NCBI GenBank assembly: GCA_945271295.1
Contig: CALYPG010000016.1
Span: forward strand, 1 to 58,480
Direction of reading: 5' to 3'
From: an uncultured Gilliamella sp.
Lineage (GTDB): Bacteria; Pseudomonadota; Gammaproteobacteria; Enterobacterales; Orbaceae
Length of the DNA stretch: 58,480 bases
The notes below the pieces were generated by a model. It was not told where the DNA came from and did no database searches. It worked only from the letters and a program-made list of their open reading frames with translations. Positions 17,959-28,584 of this stretch are shown here, in pieces (the first letter of the stretch is position 1; each line of letters starts with the position of its first letter). Both the position numbers and the translations under genes were made by a program.

Positions 17959-19518
17959 CTAAAGATTTGCCGGCGGATAAACATAACCACTATCAAAACC
18001 AATTGGCAAGCCTAGGAACCAAAATAATAGTAGGTTTATTGTTAATGCAATGAGTAGAGCTGCGGTGTACGGAATCATCATTGAGCTTAAGGTACCAACA
18101 CCAGTATCTTTGCAATACTGCTGACAATACGCAATGATTAATGGGTAAAAGGCAAACATCGGAGTACTAACATTAACTGCCGAGCTAATACGATAAGCCG
18201 CTTGGGTTAATTCAGGCGAAATGCCAACAGACATCAGCATTGGTACAAAAATTGGCGCTAAAATGGCCCATTTAGAAGAGGCTGAGGTAATCAATACATT
18301 TAACATACTCGTTAAAATAATAACACCAAAAATCGTTACCACTGATGGCATATTTAATGCCTTTAAAAATTCAGCACCGGCAATCGCAATTAATGTGCCA
18401 ATTTGTGAATGTGAAAAAACATATAAAAATTGAGCACAGAAAAAAGCAAAGACAATAAATGGAATTAATGATTTAGTGATATTTTCCATTGATTTAACAA
18501 TATCACGCGATGACTTAAATGTACCGGTTATAAAACCATGTATCAAACCAGGAATAGAAAAAAATAGAAATAATAATGGCACAATAATTTGCATAATAGG
18601 TGCTTTATTACTTGTCATACTGCCGTCTGGTGCTCGTAATAATGAGTTTTCTGGTAGTAATAATAAAACAAGACCAATGGCGATAATAAGAAACACTATA
18701 GATGCGAATTTAAACGCGCGATTTTCAATAGGACTTATTGCAGGAGAATCAGCAATATTATCCAATTTTAAATCCTTATTCAAAGGCATAGTTGCATTTA
18801 AACGTGGTTCAACAATTTTATCTGTAACAAACCAACAAGCTAACAAAACGAAAAAAGTACCACCAAAGCTTAGAAAGTAATTACATAACACATTAACTTG
18901 ATAGGATGGGTCAATAATTTGTGCTGCACTTTGTGTAAAACCTTGCATTATTGGATCGATGATCGATGGGGTATAACTAGAGCTAAAACCACCGGCTAAA
19001 CCTGCAAACGCGGCGGCAATACCCGCAAGTGGATGACGGCCTGTCGCATAAAACATCATTGCTGAAACAGGCATCAAGATTACATAAGCTGAATCAGAAG
19101 CAATGTGACAAACCATACTCACAAAAATGATTGAAGGCGTGACTAATTTTTTAGGAGTAACCGCAAGTAATTTTTTAAGCAAAACATGAATATAACCACT
19201 GCTTTCAGCAATACCGATACCTAGTGTGGCAACAATAGTAATGCCTAAAGGGGGAAATGTCACAAAATTCTGTACCATTTTGGTTAAAAAGGTCACCAAA
19301 TGATCGGGTGCTAACATATTAACCACAGTTAGTTTTTCTTGGGTAACTGGATTAATGTAATTAAAGCTCACAAATGAAAGTAATAAAGATGCTATAAAAC
19401 AAATAATTAGAGCATAGAAAAAAAGCGTTGTAACATCGGGGATTTTGTTGCCAATTCGTTCTATTGTATTTAAAAAGCCACCTTTTTTTGCCGGTGACAA
19501 ATTAGTTGTTTGATTCAT
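17959..19518 (-). CDS. abgT: AbgT-family transporter
   Basis: A 519-residue membrane protein with about 12 helices, matching the AbgT family: NTIERIGNKIPDVTTLF at the N-terminus, GIGIAESSGYI, a Ser-rich re-entrant region AFAGLAGGFSS, and TSASSKWAILAPIFVPML, the second re-entrant hairpin. E. coli AbgT imports p-aminobenzoyl-glutamate; relatives export sulfonamides. Here it is paired with pepT rather than abgAB, so the substrate may instead be a small peptide or folate fragment. The symbol denotes the family. Confidence 0.88.
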   Translation of the reverse strand: MNQTTNLSPAKKGGFLNTIERIGNKIPDVTTLFFYALIICFIASLLLSFVSFNYINPVTQEKLTVVNMLAPDHLVTFLTKMVQNFVTFPPLGITIVATLGIGIAESSGYIHVLLKKLLAVTPKKLVTPSIIFVSMVCHIASDSAYVILMPVSAMMFYATGRHPLAGIAAAFAGLAGGFSSSYTPSIIDPIMQGFTQSAAQIIDPSYQVNVLCNYFLSFGGTFFVLLACWFVTDKIVEPRLNATMPLNKDLKLDNIADSPAISPIENRAFKFASIVFLIIAIGLVLLLLPENSLLRAPDGSMTSNKAPIMQIIVPLLFLFFSIPGLIHGFITGTFKSSRDIVKSMENITKSLIPFIVFAFFCAQFLYVFSHSQIGTLIAIAGAEFLKALNMPSVVTIFGVIILTSMLNVLITSASSKWAILAPIFVPMLMSVGISPELTQAAYRISSAVNVSTPMFAFYPLIIAYCQQYCKDTGVGTLSSMMIPYTAALLIALTINLLLFWFLGLPIGFDSGYVYPPANL

Positions 19519-19598
19519 ATAAAGATTAGTGTAAATATTGTTCGGAACGACAATTTAGCACATAATTTTAAAGCAAGCAAACTGACTATTAGCATCAT

Positions 19599-19624
19599 TT
19601 TTTACACTTAAACGTATGCTTAAT
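19599..19624 (+). repeat. Partial IS30-end-like repeat, copy B
   Basis: TTTTACACTTAAACGTATGC matches the first half of the repeat at 49511-49550, then diverges into AT-rich DNA. It lies between divergent abgT and murJ. It is a short partial match. Confidence 0.45.
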
Positions 19625-19774
19625 TTTAAATATTTTTGCATGCATTATTATTTATAAGTGACCATGTTTTCAATTTACCTTGATGTATAAAATCTTAAGT
19701 TTATTGAAAAAAGCATGGTGATTTAAAAGAATAATTTGTAGACTATACCTCATTGTGTGTTTTAGGCTCTATTC

Positions 19775-21313
19775 ATGAATCTTCTAAAATCTTTAGCTAC
19801 AGTTAGTTCAATGACTATGGTTTCACGTGTATTAGGTTTTGTGCGTGATGCCATCATTGCTCGTTTTTTTGGTGCGGGAATGGCAACTGATGCCTTTTTT
19901 GTTGCATTTAAATTGCCAAATTTGTTACGACGTATCTTTGCAGAAGGCGCTTTTTCACAAGCATTTGTGCCAATTTTAGCCGAATATAAAAATCTGCAAG
20001 GTCCGGAAGCGACACGCACATTTGTAGCATATGTGGCAGGGTTATTAACCTTAGTTTTAGCAATTGTAACGCTGATTGGTGTTGTTGCTGCTCCTTTTGT
20101 AATTATGATTACTGCTCCAGGATTTTTACAAGAATCAACCGAAAAATTCGAACTGGCTACGACCTTATTACAAATTACATTCCCTTACATCTTTTTTATT
20201 TCTCTTGCCTCGCTAGCTGGTGCAATATTAAACACTTGGAATCGTTTTTCGGTACCGGCTTTTGTGCCAACTTTACTAAATATCAGTATGATTATGTTTA
20301 CGTTATTTCTAACACCATACTTTAATCCTCCAGTATTGGCGTTGGCTGTTTCAGTTGGCGTAGGTGGCATTTTACAATTACTTTATCAGTTACCGTCTTT
20401 GAAAAAGATTGGTATGTTAGTTTTACCGCGTATTAGTTTTAAAGATAGTGGGGTTTGGCGTGTATTAAAACAAATGGGGCCGGCCATTTTGGGCGTATCG
20501 GTGGGCCAAATATCATTAATAATTAATACTATTTTTGCTTCATTTTTAATTTCCGGTTCAGTATCTTGGATGTATTATGCTGATCGTCTAATGGAATTTC
20601 CTGCTGGTGTGCTAGGCGTGGCATTAGGAACTATTTTATTACCATCGCTAGCTAAAAGCTTTGCTAAAGGTGATCATCAGCAATATTCAGAACTGCTTGA
20701 TTGGGGATTAAAACTGTGCTTTTTATTAGCATTACCAAGCACAGTTGCTTTAGGGGTCATTTCAAGGCCATTAATATCTACACTATTTGAGTATGGTCAG
20801 TTCACTTTAAATGATGCATTAATGACACAACGAGCATTAGTTGCTTACTCTATAGGACTGCTTGGCCTAATTCTAATTAAGGTATTAGCACCAGCTTTTT
20901 ATTCTCGTCAGGACATTAAAACACCGGTAAAAATCGCTATTTTAACTCTAATTTTGACTCAATTAATGAATCTGGCTTTTATCGGTCCATTAAAACATGC
21001 TGGGCTTTCACTATCAATAGGTCTTGCTGCTTGTTTTAATGCCGGATTATTGTTTTGGCAACTACGTAAAAAACAACTGTATCAACCACAACCTGGCTGG
21101 CGAGGATTCCTAATTAAAGTGATTATAGCCGTTTTATTCATGTCAGTGGTATTATGGTTTGGTGCACAGTTACTACCTGATTGGTCAACTGGTTCAATGT
21201 TGATGCGTATTGCACGATTATTGTTATTGGTGATTGTTGGTATTTTGGTCTATTTTGGTTCACTTATTGCAATGGGATTCAAAATAAAGCATTTCATTAA
21301 GCGTATTGACTAA
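19775..21313 (+). CDS. murJ: Lipid II flippase MurJ
   Basis: A 512-residue MOP-superfamily membrane protein (E. coli 511) with ~14 helices. Conserved features include the N-terminal [41 protein letters not shown] with its cavity arginines, and [12 protein letters not shown]. It flips undecaprenyl-linked lipid II to the periplasm for synthases such as PBP1B. The ATG start gives the family length. It is divergent from abgT. Confidence 0.97.
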   Translation: MNLLKSLATVSSMTMVSRVLGFVRDAIIARFFGAGMATDAFFVAFKLPNLLRRIFAEGAFSQAFVPILAEYKNLQGPEATRTFVAYVAGLLTLVLAIVTLIGVVAAPFVIMITAPGFLQESTEKFELATTLLQITFPYIFFISLASLAGAILNTWNRFSVPAFVPTLLNISMIMFTLFLTPYFNPPVLALAVSVGVGGILQLLYQLPSLKKIGMLVLPRISFKDSGVWRVLKQMGPAILGVSVGQISLIINTIFASFLISGSVSWMYYADRLMEFPAGVLGVALGTILLPSLAKSFAKGDHQQYSELLDWGLKLCFLLALPSTVALGVISRPLISTLFEYGQFTLNDALMTQRALVAYSIGLLGLILIKVLAPAFYSRQDIKTPVKIAILTLILTQLMNLAFIGPLKHAGLSLSIGLAACFNAGLLFWQLRKKQLYQPQPGWRGFLIKVIIAVLFMSVVLWFGAQLLPDWSTGSMLMRIARLLLLVIVGILVYFGSLIAMGFKIKHFIKRID

Positions 21314-21350
21314 ATAACAATAGGATATAGGTGAAATAAAACATGTTAAA

Positions 21351-21384
21351 AAGTTTCAGGAAAGCATAACGTTTGAGTATAAAA
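21351..21384 (-). repeat. IS30-end-like repeat, copy C (inverted)
   Basis: GTTTCAGGAAAGCATAACG...AGTATAAAAT is the reverse complement of the repeat at 49511-49550 with a few changes. It lies downstream of the IS30 transposase fragment in minus orientation, exactly where the right end of that element is expected. This identifies the dispersed repeat as an IS30-family terminus. Confidence 0.75.
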
Positions 21385-21403
21385 TAATACCTACATTCAA
21401 CAT

Positions 21404-21643
21404 CTAAGTGCGAATCCAGTCAGTAAAAGGCTTCATAAGGTGTTTTAAATCCAAGTAGTTTCGTGAGCGATGATTTAATCGAGCCATAACCATTAAAACC
21501 TCTTTATGACTAATCATAGTAAATAGCATTTTCTTAGGGAAATATTGTCTGATTAATCCATTAGTATTTTCATTTTTCCCTTGCTCCAAAGGCAGATATG
21601 GATGAGCAAAATAAAATTTACACTTAGAGTTGCTTTGCAACAT
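21404..21643 (-). pseudogene. IS30-family transposase, C-terminal fragment
   Basis: 79 residues of an IS30-type DDE transposase C-terminus: KCKFYFAHPYLPLEQGKNENTNG holds the catalytic-glutamate region (NENTNGLIRQYFPK), then a degraded tail RLNHRSRNYLDLK. The normal protein is over 300 residues, so the N-terminus and first catalytic Asp are missing; dusC lies directly upstream. It is flanked downstream by the IS terminus copy C. A dead remnant. Confidence 0.88.
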
Positions 21644-21672
21644 ATTAGTGGTTGGTAAATTACTTACTATTG

Positions 21673-22617
21673 TTATCTATTATTGTTTAAAAAATTGCAA
21701 ATTTCTGATTGCGATTTTAAAACTCGAATCTGTTGAAGTAACGTTGACGCCTGTTGGTAGTGCTGTTTTAAGTAAGTAAGCCACTGTTTAATTCGCGCGG
21801 AATGATAGAGGGGTTTAACATCTTTTATATTAGTCGTAGCGTAGCGGGTAAGAATTTGCATTACGGCTTGCCAGTCAAAAGCCTTTTCATCAAAACGAAT
21901 CATATTAGCTAGATTAGGAATAGTTAAAATACCCCGACCAAGCATAATATGATTAGTTTGACTTTGGTTAATACAATTTTGTGCATCAATTTCTGAAAAA
22001 ATTTCGCCATTGGCGATAACCGGAATCGTTAATCGTTGTTTAATTAGTCCAATAGTATGCCAATCAATTTTATCTGCCTGATAACCATCTTGTTTGGTTC
22101 TGCCATGAATCACAATTTCATCCGCTCCGGCTAATTCGATGGCATCAGCGATATCAAAACAGTGTAATTTATCTTCCCAACCTAAACGAATTTTTACTGA
22201 TAAGGTATGCGTTTTAGTAATAGCTTGTCTAACTTGTTTGACAATATTAAATATCTGCTCAGGGTATTTTAATAAATAAGCACCTCCTTGACTGCCAACT
22301 ACGGTTTTTGCTGGGCAACCAAAGTTAATATCTACACCAAAGGAGCCTAATTCAATCGCTCTAATAGCATTTTCCGCCATCCACTCTGGTGATTGCCCAA
22401 GAAGTTGCACCCGAACTGGCGTACCTGATGTGGTTTGACCTTTATTATATAGTTCAGGACAAAGTCGATAAAAAGTCCGGTTAGTGAGTTTGTGATGAGT
22501 GACACGTACAAATTCGGTGACACAATAATCAAATTGATTGATTTCAGTTAAAATTTGTCTGACATTATAATCCAACACCCCTTCCATAGGAGCTAAAATA
22601 ATTCTCTTATTTTTCAT
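21673..22617 (-). CDS. dusC: tRNA-dihydrouridine(16) synthase DusC
   Basis: A 314-residue FMN-dependent TIM-barrel enzyme close to E. coli DusC: LAPMEGVLD at the N-terminus, CVTEFVRV, INFGCPAKTV with the catalytic cysteine, HGRTKQDGYQ and IANGEIFS. It reduces U16 in the tRNA D-loop. Its start overlaps the moeB stop by 4 bases (ATGA). The IS30 remnant lies just downstream and does not disrupt it. Confidence 0.95.
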   Translation of the reverse strand: MKNKRIILAPMEGVLDYNVRQILTEINQFDYCVTEFVRVTHHKLTNRTFYRLCPELYNKGQTTSGTPVRVQLLGQSPEWMAENAIRAIELGSFGVDINFGCPAKTVVGSQGGAYLLKYPEQIFNIVKQVRQAITKTHTLSVKIRLGWEDKLHCFDIADAIELAGADEIVIHGRTKQDGYQADKIDWHTIGLIKQRLTIPVIANGEIFSEIDAQNCINQSQTNHIMLGRGILTIPNLANMIRFDEKAFDWQAVMQILTRYATTNIKDVKPLYHSARIKQWLTYLKQHYQQASTLLQQIRVLKSQSEICNFLNNNR

Positions 22618-23393
22618 AATGAGATCTTAGGCGAGTTGTTACTGTTACAACCACAAATTAGGCAATTAGCTTGCTTAACTATGGTTACTTGATTAAATTG
22701 CATATTCATGACATCAATCATAAGCAAACGGCCAGATAGTGGATTGCCATAATTGGTTAATACTTTTATGGCTTCTAATGCTTGCATTGAACCAAACATA
22801 CCAACTAAGGGTGCCATTACCCCTGATTCAACACAAGTAAGTTGCTCTTGACCAAATAATCGACTTAAACAGTGGTAGCAAGGCTCGTCATCTTGATAGG
22901 TAAAGACCGCTAATAATCCTTCCATACGAATAGCTGCTCCTGAAACTAACGGTGTTTTTGCTGTAAAGCAGCAACGATTAATCTGTTCGCGGGTAGTTAA
23001 ATTATCAGTACAGTCAATCACAATATTATGTTGTTCAATAAGTGAGGTTAGCTCAATATCATCAAGCTTGCGATTAACCGTTTCAATGATTATATTAGTA
23101 TTGATATTGATTAATGTTTGTTTAGCTTGCTCGACTTTATATTGATTTACTGATTTTTCAGTATATAAAATCTGCCGATTTAAGTTTGATTTTGATACTG
23201 TATCAAAATCAACTAAGGTTAGTTTTCCGACTCCGGCTGAAGTCAAATACAATGAAGCGGAGCAACCAAGTCCACCTAAGCCAACAATGAGCGCTGAACT
23301 GTTTTTCAGTGTTTGTTGTTTATCAATATCAAAACCACGTAAAGTGATTTGCCTATCATAACGTAAAAGTTCTTGATCACTAAGCTCTTGCAT
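22614..23393 (-). CDS. moeB: Molybdopterin-synthase adenylyltransferase MoeB
   Basis: A 259-residue E1-like enzyme (E. coli MoeB 249). Starting at MQELSDQELLRYDRQI it shows the nucleotide motif GLGGLGCSAS, DFDTVSKSNLNRQ, DCTDN, SGAAIRMEG and two zinc Cys pairs (CYHC, CLIC). It adenylates the C-terminal Gly of MoaD in molybdenum cofactor synthesis. An upstream in-frame start would add 18 non-homologous residues. It is coupled to dusC by a 4-base overlap. No moeA is adjacent. Confidence 0.92.
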   Translation of the reverse strand: MQELSDQELLRYDRQITLRGFDIDKQQTLKNSSALIVGLGGLGCSASLYLTSAGVGKLTLVDFDTVSKSNLNRQILYTEKSVNQYKVEQAKQTLININTNIIIETVNRKLDDIELTSLIEQHNIVIDCTDNLTTREQINRCCFTAKTPLVSGAAIRMEGLLAVFTYQDDEPCYHCLSRLFGQEQLTCVESGVMAPLVGMFGSMQALEAIKVLTNYGNPLSGRLLMIDVMNMQFNQVTIVKQANCLICGCNSNNSPKISL

Positions 23394-23470
23394 GGAGTAG
23401 ACACAGTTATTATTAAAAAACACTATATTATAGCAGAAACTTGGCACAACAAGGTGCCAAGCTATGAGAA

Positions 23471-24790
23471 TTATTTATCAAAACCAGCTAAAAAAGTTAA
23501 ATACTCTGCTTTGGTCATTAATGGTTTATAGTTAGTCATTAATGTTTTTGCTTGCTCGGCATCATCATAAAGCAGATCAATAATGGTACACGCCATCATT
23601 TGTGCCGGACGTATATAAGCCATATCCTCATCAAATACTTTATAGTCTTTTCCATGTAATACACCTCGAATAGATCCAATCCATGGGTGGCTAACAGGCA
23701 TAATATGTGATAAGTCACCGGTATCGGTGCTACCAGTCATATGGGGGGCGACCCAAACATTTTCTTCACCAATGAGATTACTAGCATTGGTTTGTAATAG
23801 ATCATTTAGTGTAGGATTGTTTTGTAAAGGTAAATAACCGGGTAAATCCTTGATTTCACATGTTGCGCCCACAGCCATAGCACCAGCTTTAAGCGCTTGA
23901 TTGATTCGTTCATTGGCATCAATCATTGCTGGTACATTACCTGCACGTACATAGCTTTCCATTCTAACATCACTTGGTACCACATTTACTAAATCACCAC
24001 CTTGAGTAATAATCGGATGGAATCTAATATAGTCCTTCTCTTGAAATGTTTCACGAATGGCATGTACGCCCATCATTCCCATCATGGCTGCATTTAATGC
24101 GTTGACACCAGCGTGAGGTGCCGCCGCCGCATGTGCTGCTTCACCTTTGTATTTTATTAATTTACCAATAAATCCATTGCTGGTAGTCGATATTTCAATA
24201 AAACCATTATCACGCTCTATAGGAACACTAGTTAAATGAATTTGCAATGCCATATCAATATCATCAAACTCACCTCGTGAAATTAATTCAGGTTTGCCAC
24301 CAATATATTTGATTTTACCTTCTTCAATTAATCGATTACGGTAAGTGATTTCTACATATTCTTCTGCAGGCACAGCAAAAGGAACTACATCACCAGCTAA
24401 ATATTGCATAGCTTCAGAATCAATCAGTCCCATGGTAACAGCCATCATATTAGCAATTTGGGCATTATGACCACAACAGTGAGCAGCACCAGATAAGTCA
24501 TCAGCAGCAGGGTGATCAGCACAAATAATGGCATCAAGCTCACCAATAACGGCCACACTATATTGGCTACCTTTACCACCTTTTAAGCGGCCTTTAACCC
24601 CTGTTAACGCCAATTTGTTTTTAAACGGCACACCTAATTTTTCAAATGCATCTTCAACTTTTTTGGCTGTTTTAGTTTCTTTATAGCCAAGCTCTGGTTC
24701 GGACCAGATCGCTTCGGCGATAGCTTTTATATCTGATTTTCGTGCGGCAATTGCCTGACAAACAATTATTTTGAGTTCTTCTTTAGTCAT
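23471..24790 (-). CDS. M20 family amidohydrolase
   Basis: A 439-residue M20D-type metallohydrolase: WSEPELGYKE near the N-terminus, GELDAII, CCGHNAQ (Cys/His metal ligands), PAEEYVE (catalytic Glu pair), HLTS and AAHAAAAPHAG in the dimerisation domain. Relatives hydrolyse N-acyl or aminobenzoyl amino acids. The ATG at 24790 fits the family; a longer frame running into the upstream gene is rejected. It is last gene of an operon with two membrane proteins, so it probably cleaves what they import. Substrate unknown. Confidence 0.85.
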   Translation of the reverse strand: MTKEELKIIVCQAIAARKSDIKAIAEAIWSEPELGYKETKTAKKVEDAFEKLGVPFKNKLALTGVKGRLKGGKGSQYSVAVIGELDAIICADHPAADDLSGAAHCCGHNAQIANMMAVTMGLIDSEAMQYLAGDVVPFAVPAEEYVEITYRNRLIEEGKIKYIGGKPELISRGEFDDIDMALQIHLTSVPIERDNGFIEISTTSNGFIGKLIKYKGEAAHAAAAPHAGVNALNAAMMGMMGVHAIRETFQEKDYIRFHPIITQGGDLVNVVPSDVRMESYVRAGNVPAMIDANERINQALKAGAMAVGATCEIKDLPGYLPLQNNPTLNDLLQTNASNLIGEENVWVAPHMTGSTDTGDLSHIMPVSHPWIGSIRGVLHGKDYKVFDEDMAYIRPAQMMACTIIDLLYDDAEQAKTLMTNYKPLMTKAEYLTFLAGFDK

Positions 24791-24809
24791 AATTAATTCC
24801 TTATCTAAC

Positions 24810-25259
24810 TTAGATAACACCTTCCCAATGTAATGTGATTTGGGCAATTAATGCTGCAAAAATAAAGGTACCTGAAAATACCGCTAAAGAGACAGGAATA
24901 ATTCGCCATGAAATACTTTTGAATAATGCCAAATCTTTACCAATAGCAAGTCCTGCATAGGCAAGTACAGGGGTACACACAGCGAGCAATGAAACTTGAT
25001 CTGTAATTGATACTATTATTTCGTGATAAGGAAAAATAGGTGATGAAGCTACCGCTGCTACTACAGACACCCATAAAATTACCGGTAATTTTTTTAAGCC
25101 AGGTATTTTACTAATTAATAACCCAACAATTGAGATAACCACTAAGATACCAAGTGCTTGCAGTGAGATAATAAAATCGACTTTATAGCCCACGGTATTA
25201 CCAGCAGCCATAATAATAGCGACTAAAACAAGTAAAAAAATTGTTTCTAAAATTTTCAT
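24810..25259 (-). CDS. Small membrane protein of a DUF3100-linked transport pair
   Basis: A 149-residue hydrophobic protein with 4-5 predicted helices and no signal-peptide site. It lies 2 bases after the DUF3100 gene and 19 bases before the amidohydrolase, so the three are almost surely co-transcribed. Size and position suggest the second subunit of a two-component permease. I recognise no functional motif. Confidence 0.75.
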   Translation of the reverse strand: MKILETIFLLVLVAIIMAAGNTVGYKVDFIISLQALGILVVISIVGLLISKIPGLKKLPVILWVSVVAAVASSPIFPYHEIIVSITDQVSLLAVCTPVLAYAGLAIGKDLALFKSISWRIIPVSLAVFSGTFIFAALIAQITLHWEGVI

Positions 25260-25261
25260 TA

Positions 25262-26044
25262 TTAGGCTCCAGTTTTATTACGTCGAAAACGAGCAAGGGT
25301 GTTATAAATAAAAGAGGCAAATGGTAGTGAAAATAGAATATAAATATAGATACCAAGTACACTAGACATTAAGTTGGCGGCCGTTGCATAGGCTTTAATT
25401 TCACCAGCCATGGTAGGGTAAAGATCGCTAATTGGCGCCAGTGAAGCTGCCATCATACTACCACTACCAACACCAGCGCCCATCGCTAGAGCATAGGGAT
25501 GAATGATATCTAATTTTGCTATTACACTAGCTAAAATACTCATCCAAATTGCGCCATATAAAGTTCCGCAAACATACATTGCCATTACGCCACGCCCTTC
25601 TGGTGAGTCTAAGCCATACTTATCTGCAACGATAGCAATATTCGGTTCACGCGCTACTGAATAAGTTGCTCCAACGGCTTCACGTCCCATACCTAATAGC
25701 ATAGCAAATGGCAGACCCAATAAAATAGTACCGGCAAAGTGTCCAACTTCTTGAAAAATTAGTGCTAATTTGGCGTTTAAAATATCATTAATTTTAGGAC
25801 CCACTGCAACCCCAAGTTTGGCAATAAGTAGCATTAAAGTCACAATCATCACGGCACTGGCATTGTGCATATTTTTTTCTTTTAAGATTTTTAATTTTGG
25901 AAGGCTAATAATGCCACCAATAATCATGGCATATAGCATTGGATAAAGCGTGACTATCCAGATTGTCGTTCGCCCAATAAACTCACAGATAAGCACAACT
26001 ATGAGAGCAAGTAAGTGCACTCTATAGTCTTTTAAAATTTCCAT
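25262..26044 (-). CDS. DUF3100-family membrane protein
   Basis: A 260-residue polytopic protein with about 7 helices, beginning MEILKDYRVHLLAL. It has Gly-rich membrane motifs such as GLPFAMLLGMGREAVGATYS and AMGAGVGSGSMMAASLAPIS. I match it to DUF3100, often found beside M20 amidohydrolases. The ATG at 26044 has an AGGAG site; a start 93 bases upstream lacks support. First gene of a three-gene operon. A transport role is inferred. Confidence 0.8.
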   Translation of the reverse strand: MEILKDYRVHLLALIVVLICEFIGRTTIWIVTLYPMLYAMIIGGIISLPKLKILKEKNMHNASAVMIVTLMLLIAKLGVAVGPKINDILNAKLALIFQEVGHFAGTILLGLPFAMLLGMGREAVGATYSVAREPNIAIVADKYGLDSPEGRGVMAMYVCGTLYGAIWMSILASVIAKLDIIHPYALAMGAGVGSGSMMAASLAPISDLYPTMAGEIKAYATAANLMSSVLGIYIYILFSLPFASFIYNTLARFRRNKTGA

Positions 26045-26272
26045 ACTTAAAGACTCCTTTATTAAATTTTCAGCTGGAAAACTATTGATGATTAAATGAT
26101 TTATAACCAGTAATTTTTTAAGCTCATTACTATACATAACCTAGAATAGAAGCGTCAATAATGATGAATTGTTTTAATAATACAGGTAACAATATTGAAG
26201 TTATAAATAAAATTATTCAAACGATTAGTGAATAAATCACAATAAATGCCTTTATAAGGGTTTTATTTGATT

Positions 26273-26278
26273 TATAAT
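26273..26278 (+). promoter_or_regulatory. Candidate -10 box for aspS
   Basis: A perfect TATAAT lies 41 bases before the aspS ATG. A TTTATA about 16 bases upstream (26251-26256) could be a weak -35. Confidence 0.4.
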
Positions 26279-26318
26279 ACCTACAATTTTTATTGGGTTA
26301 AATTTAACAGGATATTTT

Positions 26319-28079
26319 ATGCGTTCGATTTATTGTGGGCAGTTAAAAGCATCTCATATTAATCAAGATGTAACATTATGTGGTTGGGTCAATAAGCGCC
26401 GCGATTTAGGTGGTATGATTTTTATTGATATGCGCGATCGTGAGGGTATTGTACAAGTCTTTTTTGACCCTGATTACCAACAAGCATATCAATTAGCTAG
26501 TGAACTACGTAATGAGTTTTGTATCCAAATTAAAGGTAAAGTAAGAGCAAGGCCAGAAGAGCAAATTAATAAAGATATGGCGACAGGTGAAGTTGAAATT
26601 TTGGCGACAGAATTGATGATTTTTAACCGTAGTGACGTCTTACCACTTGATTTTAATCAAAATAACAGTGAAGAACAGCGTTTAAAATACCGCTATATTG
26701 ATTTACGTCGTCCTGAAATGACAGCAATTTTTAAAACTCGCGCTAAGGTGACTGCTTTTGTACGTTCGTTTATGAATGAGCATGGTTTTTTAGATATTGA
26801 AACGCCAATGCTAACCAAAGCTACACCAGAAGGGGCAAGAGATTATTTAGTACCTAGTAGGATTCATAAAGGTGAATTTTATGCGCTGCCACAATCACCA
26901 CAACTGTTTAAACAATTACTCATGATGTCGGGTTTTGACCGATATTATCAAATAGTTAAATGTTTTCGTGATGAAGATTTAAGAGCTGATCGTCAACCAG
27001 AATTCACTCAAATCGATGTTGAAACTTCATTTATGACCGCAGCACAAGTACGTGAAGTGATGGAACAAATGATTCGTGAGCTTTGGTTACATGTGAAAAA
27101 CGTTGATTTAGGTCAGTTCCCTATCATGACCTATGCTGAGGCAATGCGTCGTTTTGGTAGTGATAAGCCTGATTTACGTAACCCTCTTGAGATCATTGAT
27201 GTTGCTGATTTAGTTAAAGATGTTGATTTCAAGGTGTTCTCAACACCGGCAAACGATGCCAATGGTCGTGTTGCGTTGTTATGTGTGCCAAATGGTGCTC
27301 AGTTAACCCGTAAACAACTCGATGAGTATACTCAGTTCATTTCAATTTATGGTGCCAAAGGTATGGCATGGATCAAAGTAAATGAACGTAGCAAAGGTCT
27401 TGAAGGTGTTCAAAGCCCTGTAGCTAAATTCTTTAATGAATCGCAAATGGAAACGCTACTTAATCGTGCGAATGCTAAAGATGGCGATATTTTGCTGTTT
27501 GGTGCCGATAGCTATAAAGTTGTGAGTGACGCGTTAGGCGCTTTGCGTTTGAAGGTTGGTAAGGATTTAGGTATAACTGACGAGAGTAAGTGGGCAGTAC
27601 TTTGGGTAGTGGACTTCCCGATGTTTGAAAAAACTGACGAAGGACTCAGTGCTATGCATCATCCCTTTACTTCGCCGAAGGATTTTACTCCGGAAGATCT
27701 GGTCAAAAATCCAGAAAATGCGGTGGCTAATGCCTACGATATGGTCATTAATGGTTATGAAGTTGGAGGCGGTTCAGTACGTATTTATCAACCCGAAATG
27801 CAGCAGGCGGTTTTTTCGATTTTAGGTATTGACGAGCATAATCAGCGTGAAAAATTTGGCTTCTTACTTGATGCGTTAAAATATGGTGCGCCACCACATG
27901 CTGGACTTGCATTTGGTTTAGATAGATTAACCATGTTATTAACTGGAACTGATAATATTCGCGACGTCATTGCTTTCCCAAAAACAACGGCTGCGACATG
28001 TTTGTTAACTGATGCTCCAAGTCCAGCAAATCCAGTCGCCTTATCCGAACTGGGAATTGAAGTTAGCAAAAAACAGTGA
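26319..28079 (+). CDS. aspS: Aspartyl-tRNA synthetase
   Basis: A 586-residue class II synthetase (E. coli 590): an OB-fold anticodon domain (1-105), motif 2 [18 protein letters not shown], a bacterial GAD insertion (about 285-420) and motif 3 [13 protein letters not shown]. It charges tRNA-Asp; tRNA-Asp itself is at 88-164. nudB follows after 7 bases, the gene order of E. coli. Confidence 0.97.
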   Translation: MRSIYCGQLKASHINQDVTLCGWVNKRRDLGGMIFIDMRDREGIVQVFFDPDYQQAYQLASELRNEFCIQIKGKVRARPEEQINKDMATGEVEILATELMIFNRSDVLPLDFNQNNSEEQRLKYRYIDLRRPEMTAIFKTRAKVTAFVRSFMNEHGFLDIETPMLTKATPEGARDYLVPSRIHKGEFYALPQSPQLFKQLLMMSGFDRYYQIVKCFRDEDLRADRQPEFTQIDVETSFMTAAQVREVMEQMIRELWLHVKNVDLGQFPIMTYAEAMRRFGSDKPDLRNPLEIIDVADLVKDVDFKVFSTPANDANGRVALLCVPNGAQLTRKQLDEYTQFISIYGAKGMAWIKVNERSKGLEGVQSPVAKFFNESQMETLLNRANAKDGDILLFGADSYKVVSDALGALRLKVGKDLGITDESKWAVLWVVDFPMFEKTDEGLSAMHHPFTSPKDFTPEDLVKNPENAVANAYDMVINGYEVGGGSVRIYQPEMQQAVFSILGIDEHNQREKFGFLLDALKYGAPPHAGLAFGLDRLTMLLTGTDNIRDVIAFPKTTAATCLLTDAPSPANPVALSELGIEVSKKQ

Positions 28080-28086
28080 TGGTTTA

Positions 28087-28584
28087 ATGCAAAAATTTAA
28101 AAGACCAGAATCAGTTTTGGTGGTTATTTTTTGCCAAACAACAATGCGTTGTCTTATGTTACAACGCCAGGATGACCCTTGTTTTTGGCAATCTGTTACA
28201 GGGAGTTTGGAAGATAATGAATTGCCATATAGTACAGCGATTCGTGAAGTCTTTGAAGAAACAGGAATTGACATTATTAGGCAAGATCTAACGTTAATAG
28301 ATGCCAATCATATTGTTGAATTTGAGATTTTTCCACAGTTCCGGCATAGATACGCCCCAGATGTAAAAAAAAATAAAGAACATTGGTTTTATCTTCCTCT
28401 TTTATATGAGATAACCCCAACACTGACTGAACATTTAGCTTATCAATGGTTGAAGTTTGGTGATGCAGCCAATCTCACCTTATCGCCAAATAATAGTGAG
28501 GCTATTGGTAAAATTGAATACTTGATTAAAATGAGTAAGGAGGTAAAAAATGAAAATGAGTCAATGTGCCATCGTTCTATCTAG
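28087..28584 (+). CDS. nudB: Dihydroneopterin triphosphate diphosphatase NudB
   Basis: A 165-residue Nudix hydrolase. The Nudix box is complete from Gly to Ile (G-x5-E-x7-REVFEETGI), and the context matches E. coli NudB: KRPESVLVVIF, FWQSVTGSLE, VEFEIFPQFRHRYAP, EHLAYQWL. It removes pyrophosphate from dihydroneopterin triphosphate in folate synthesis. The ATG at 28087 is the first usable start after the aspS stop. Its last 35 bases overlap the next gene, giving a C-terminal tail longer than in E. coli (~150 residues). Confidence 0.93.
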   Translation: MQKFKRPESVLVVIFCQTTMRCLMLQRQDDPCFWQSVTGSLEDNELPYSTAIREVFEETGIDIIRQDLTLIDANHIVEFEIFPQFRHRYAPDVKKNKEHWFYLPLLYEITPTLTEHLAYQWLKFGDAANLTLSPNNSEAIGKIEYLIKMSKEVKNENESMCHRSI

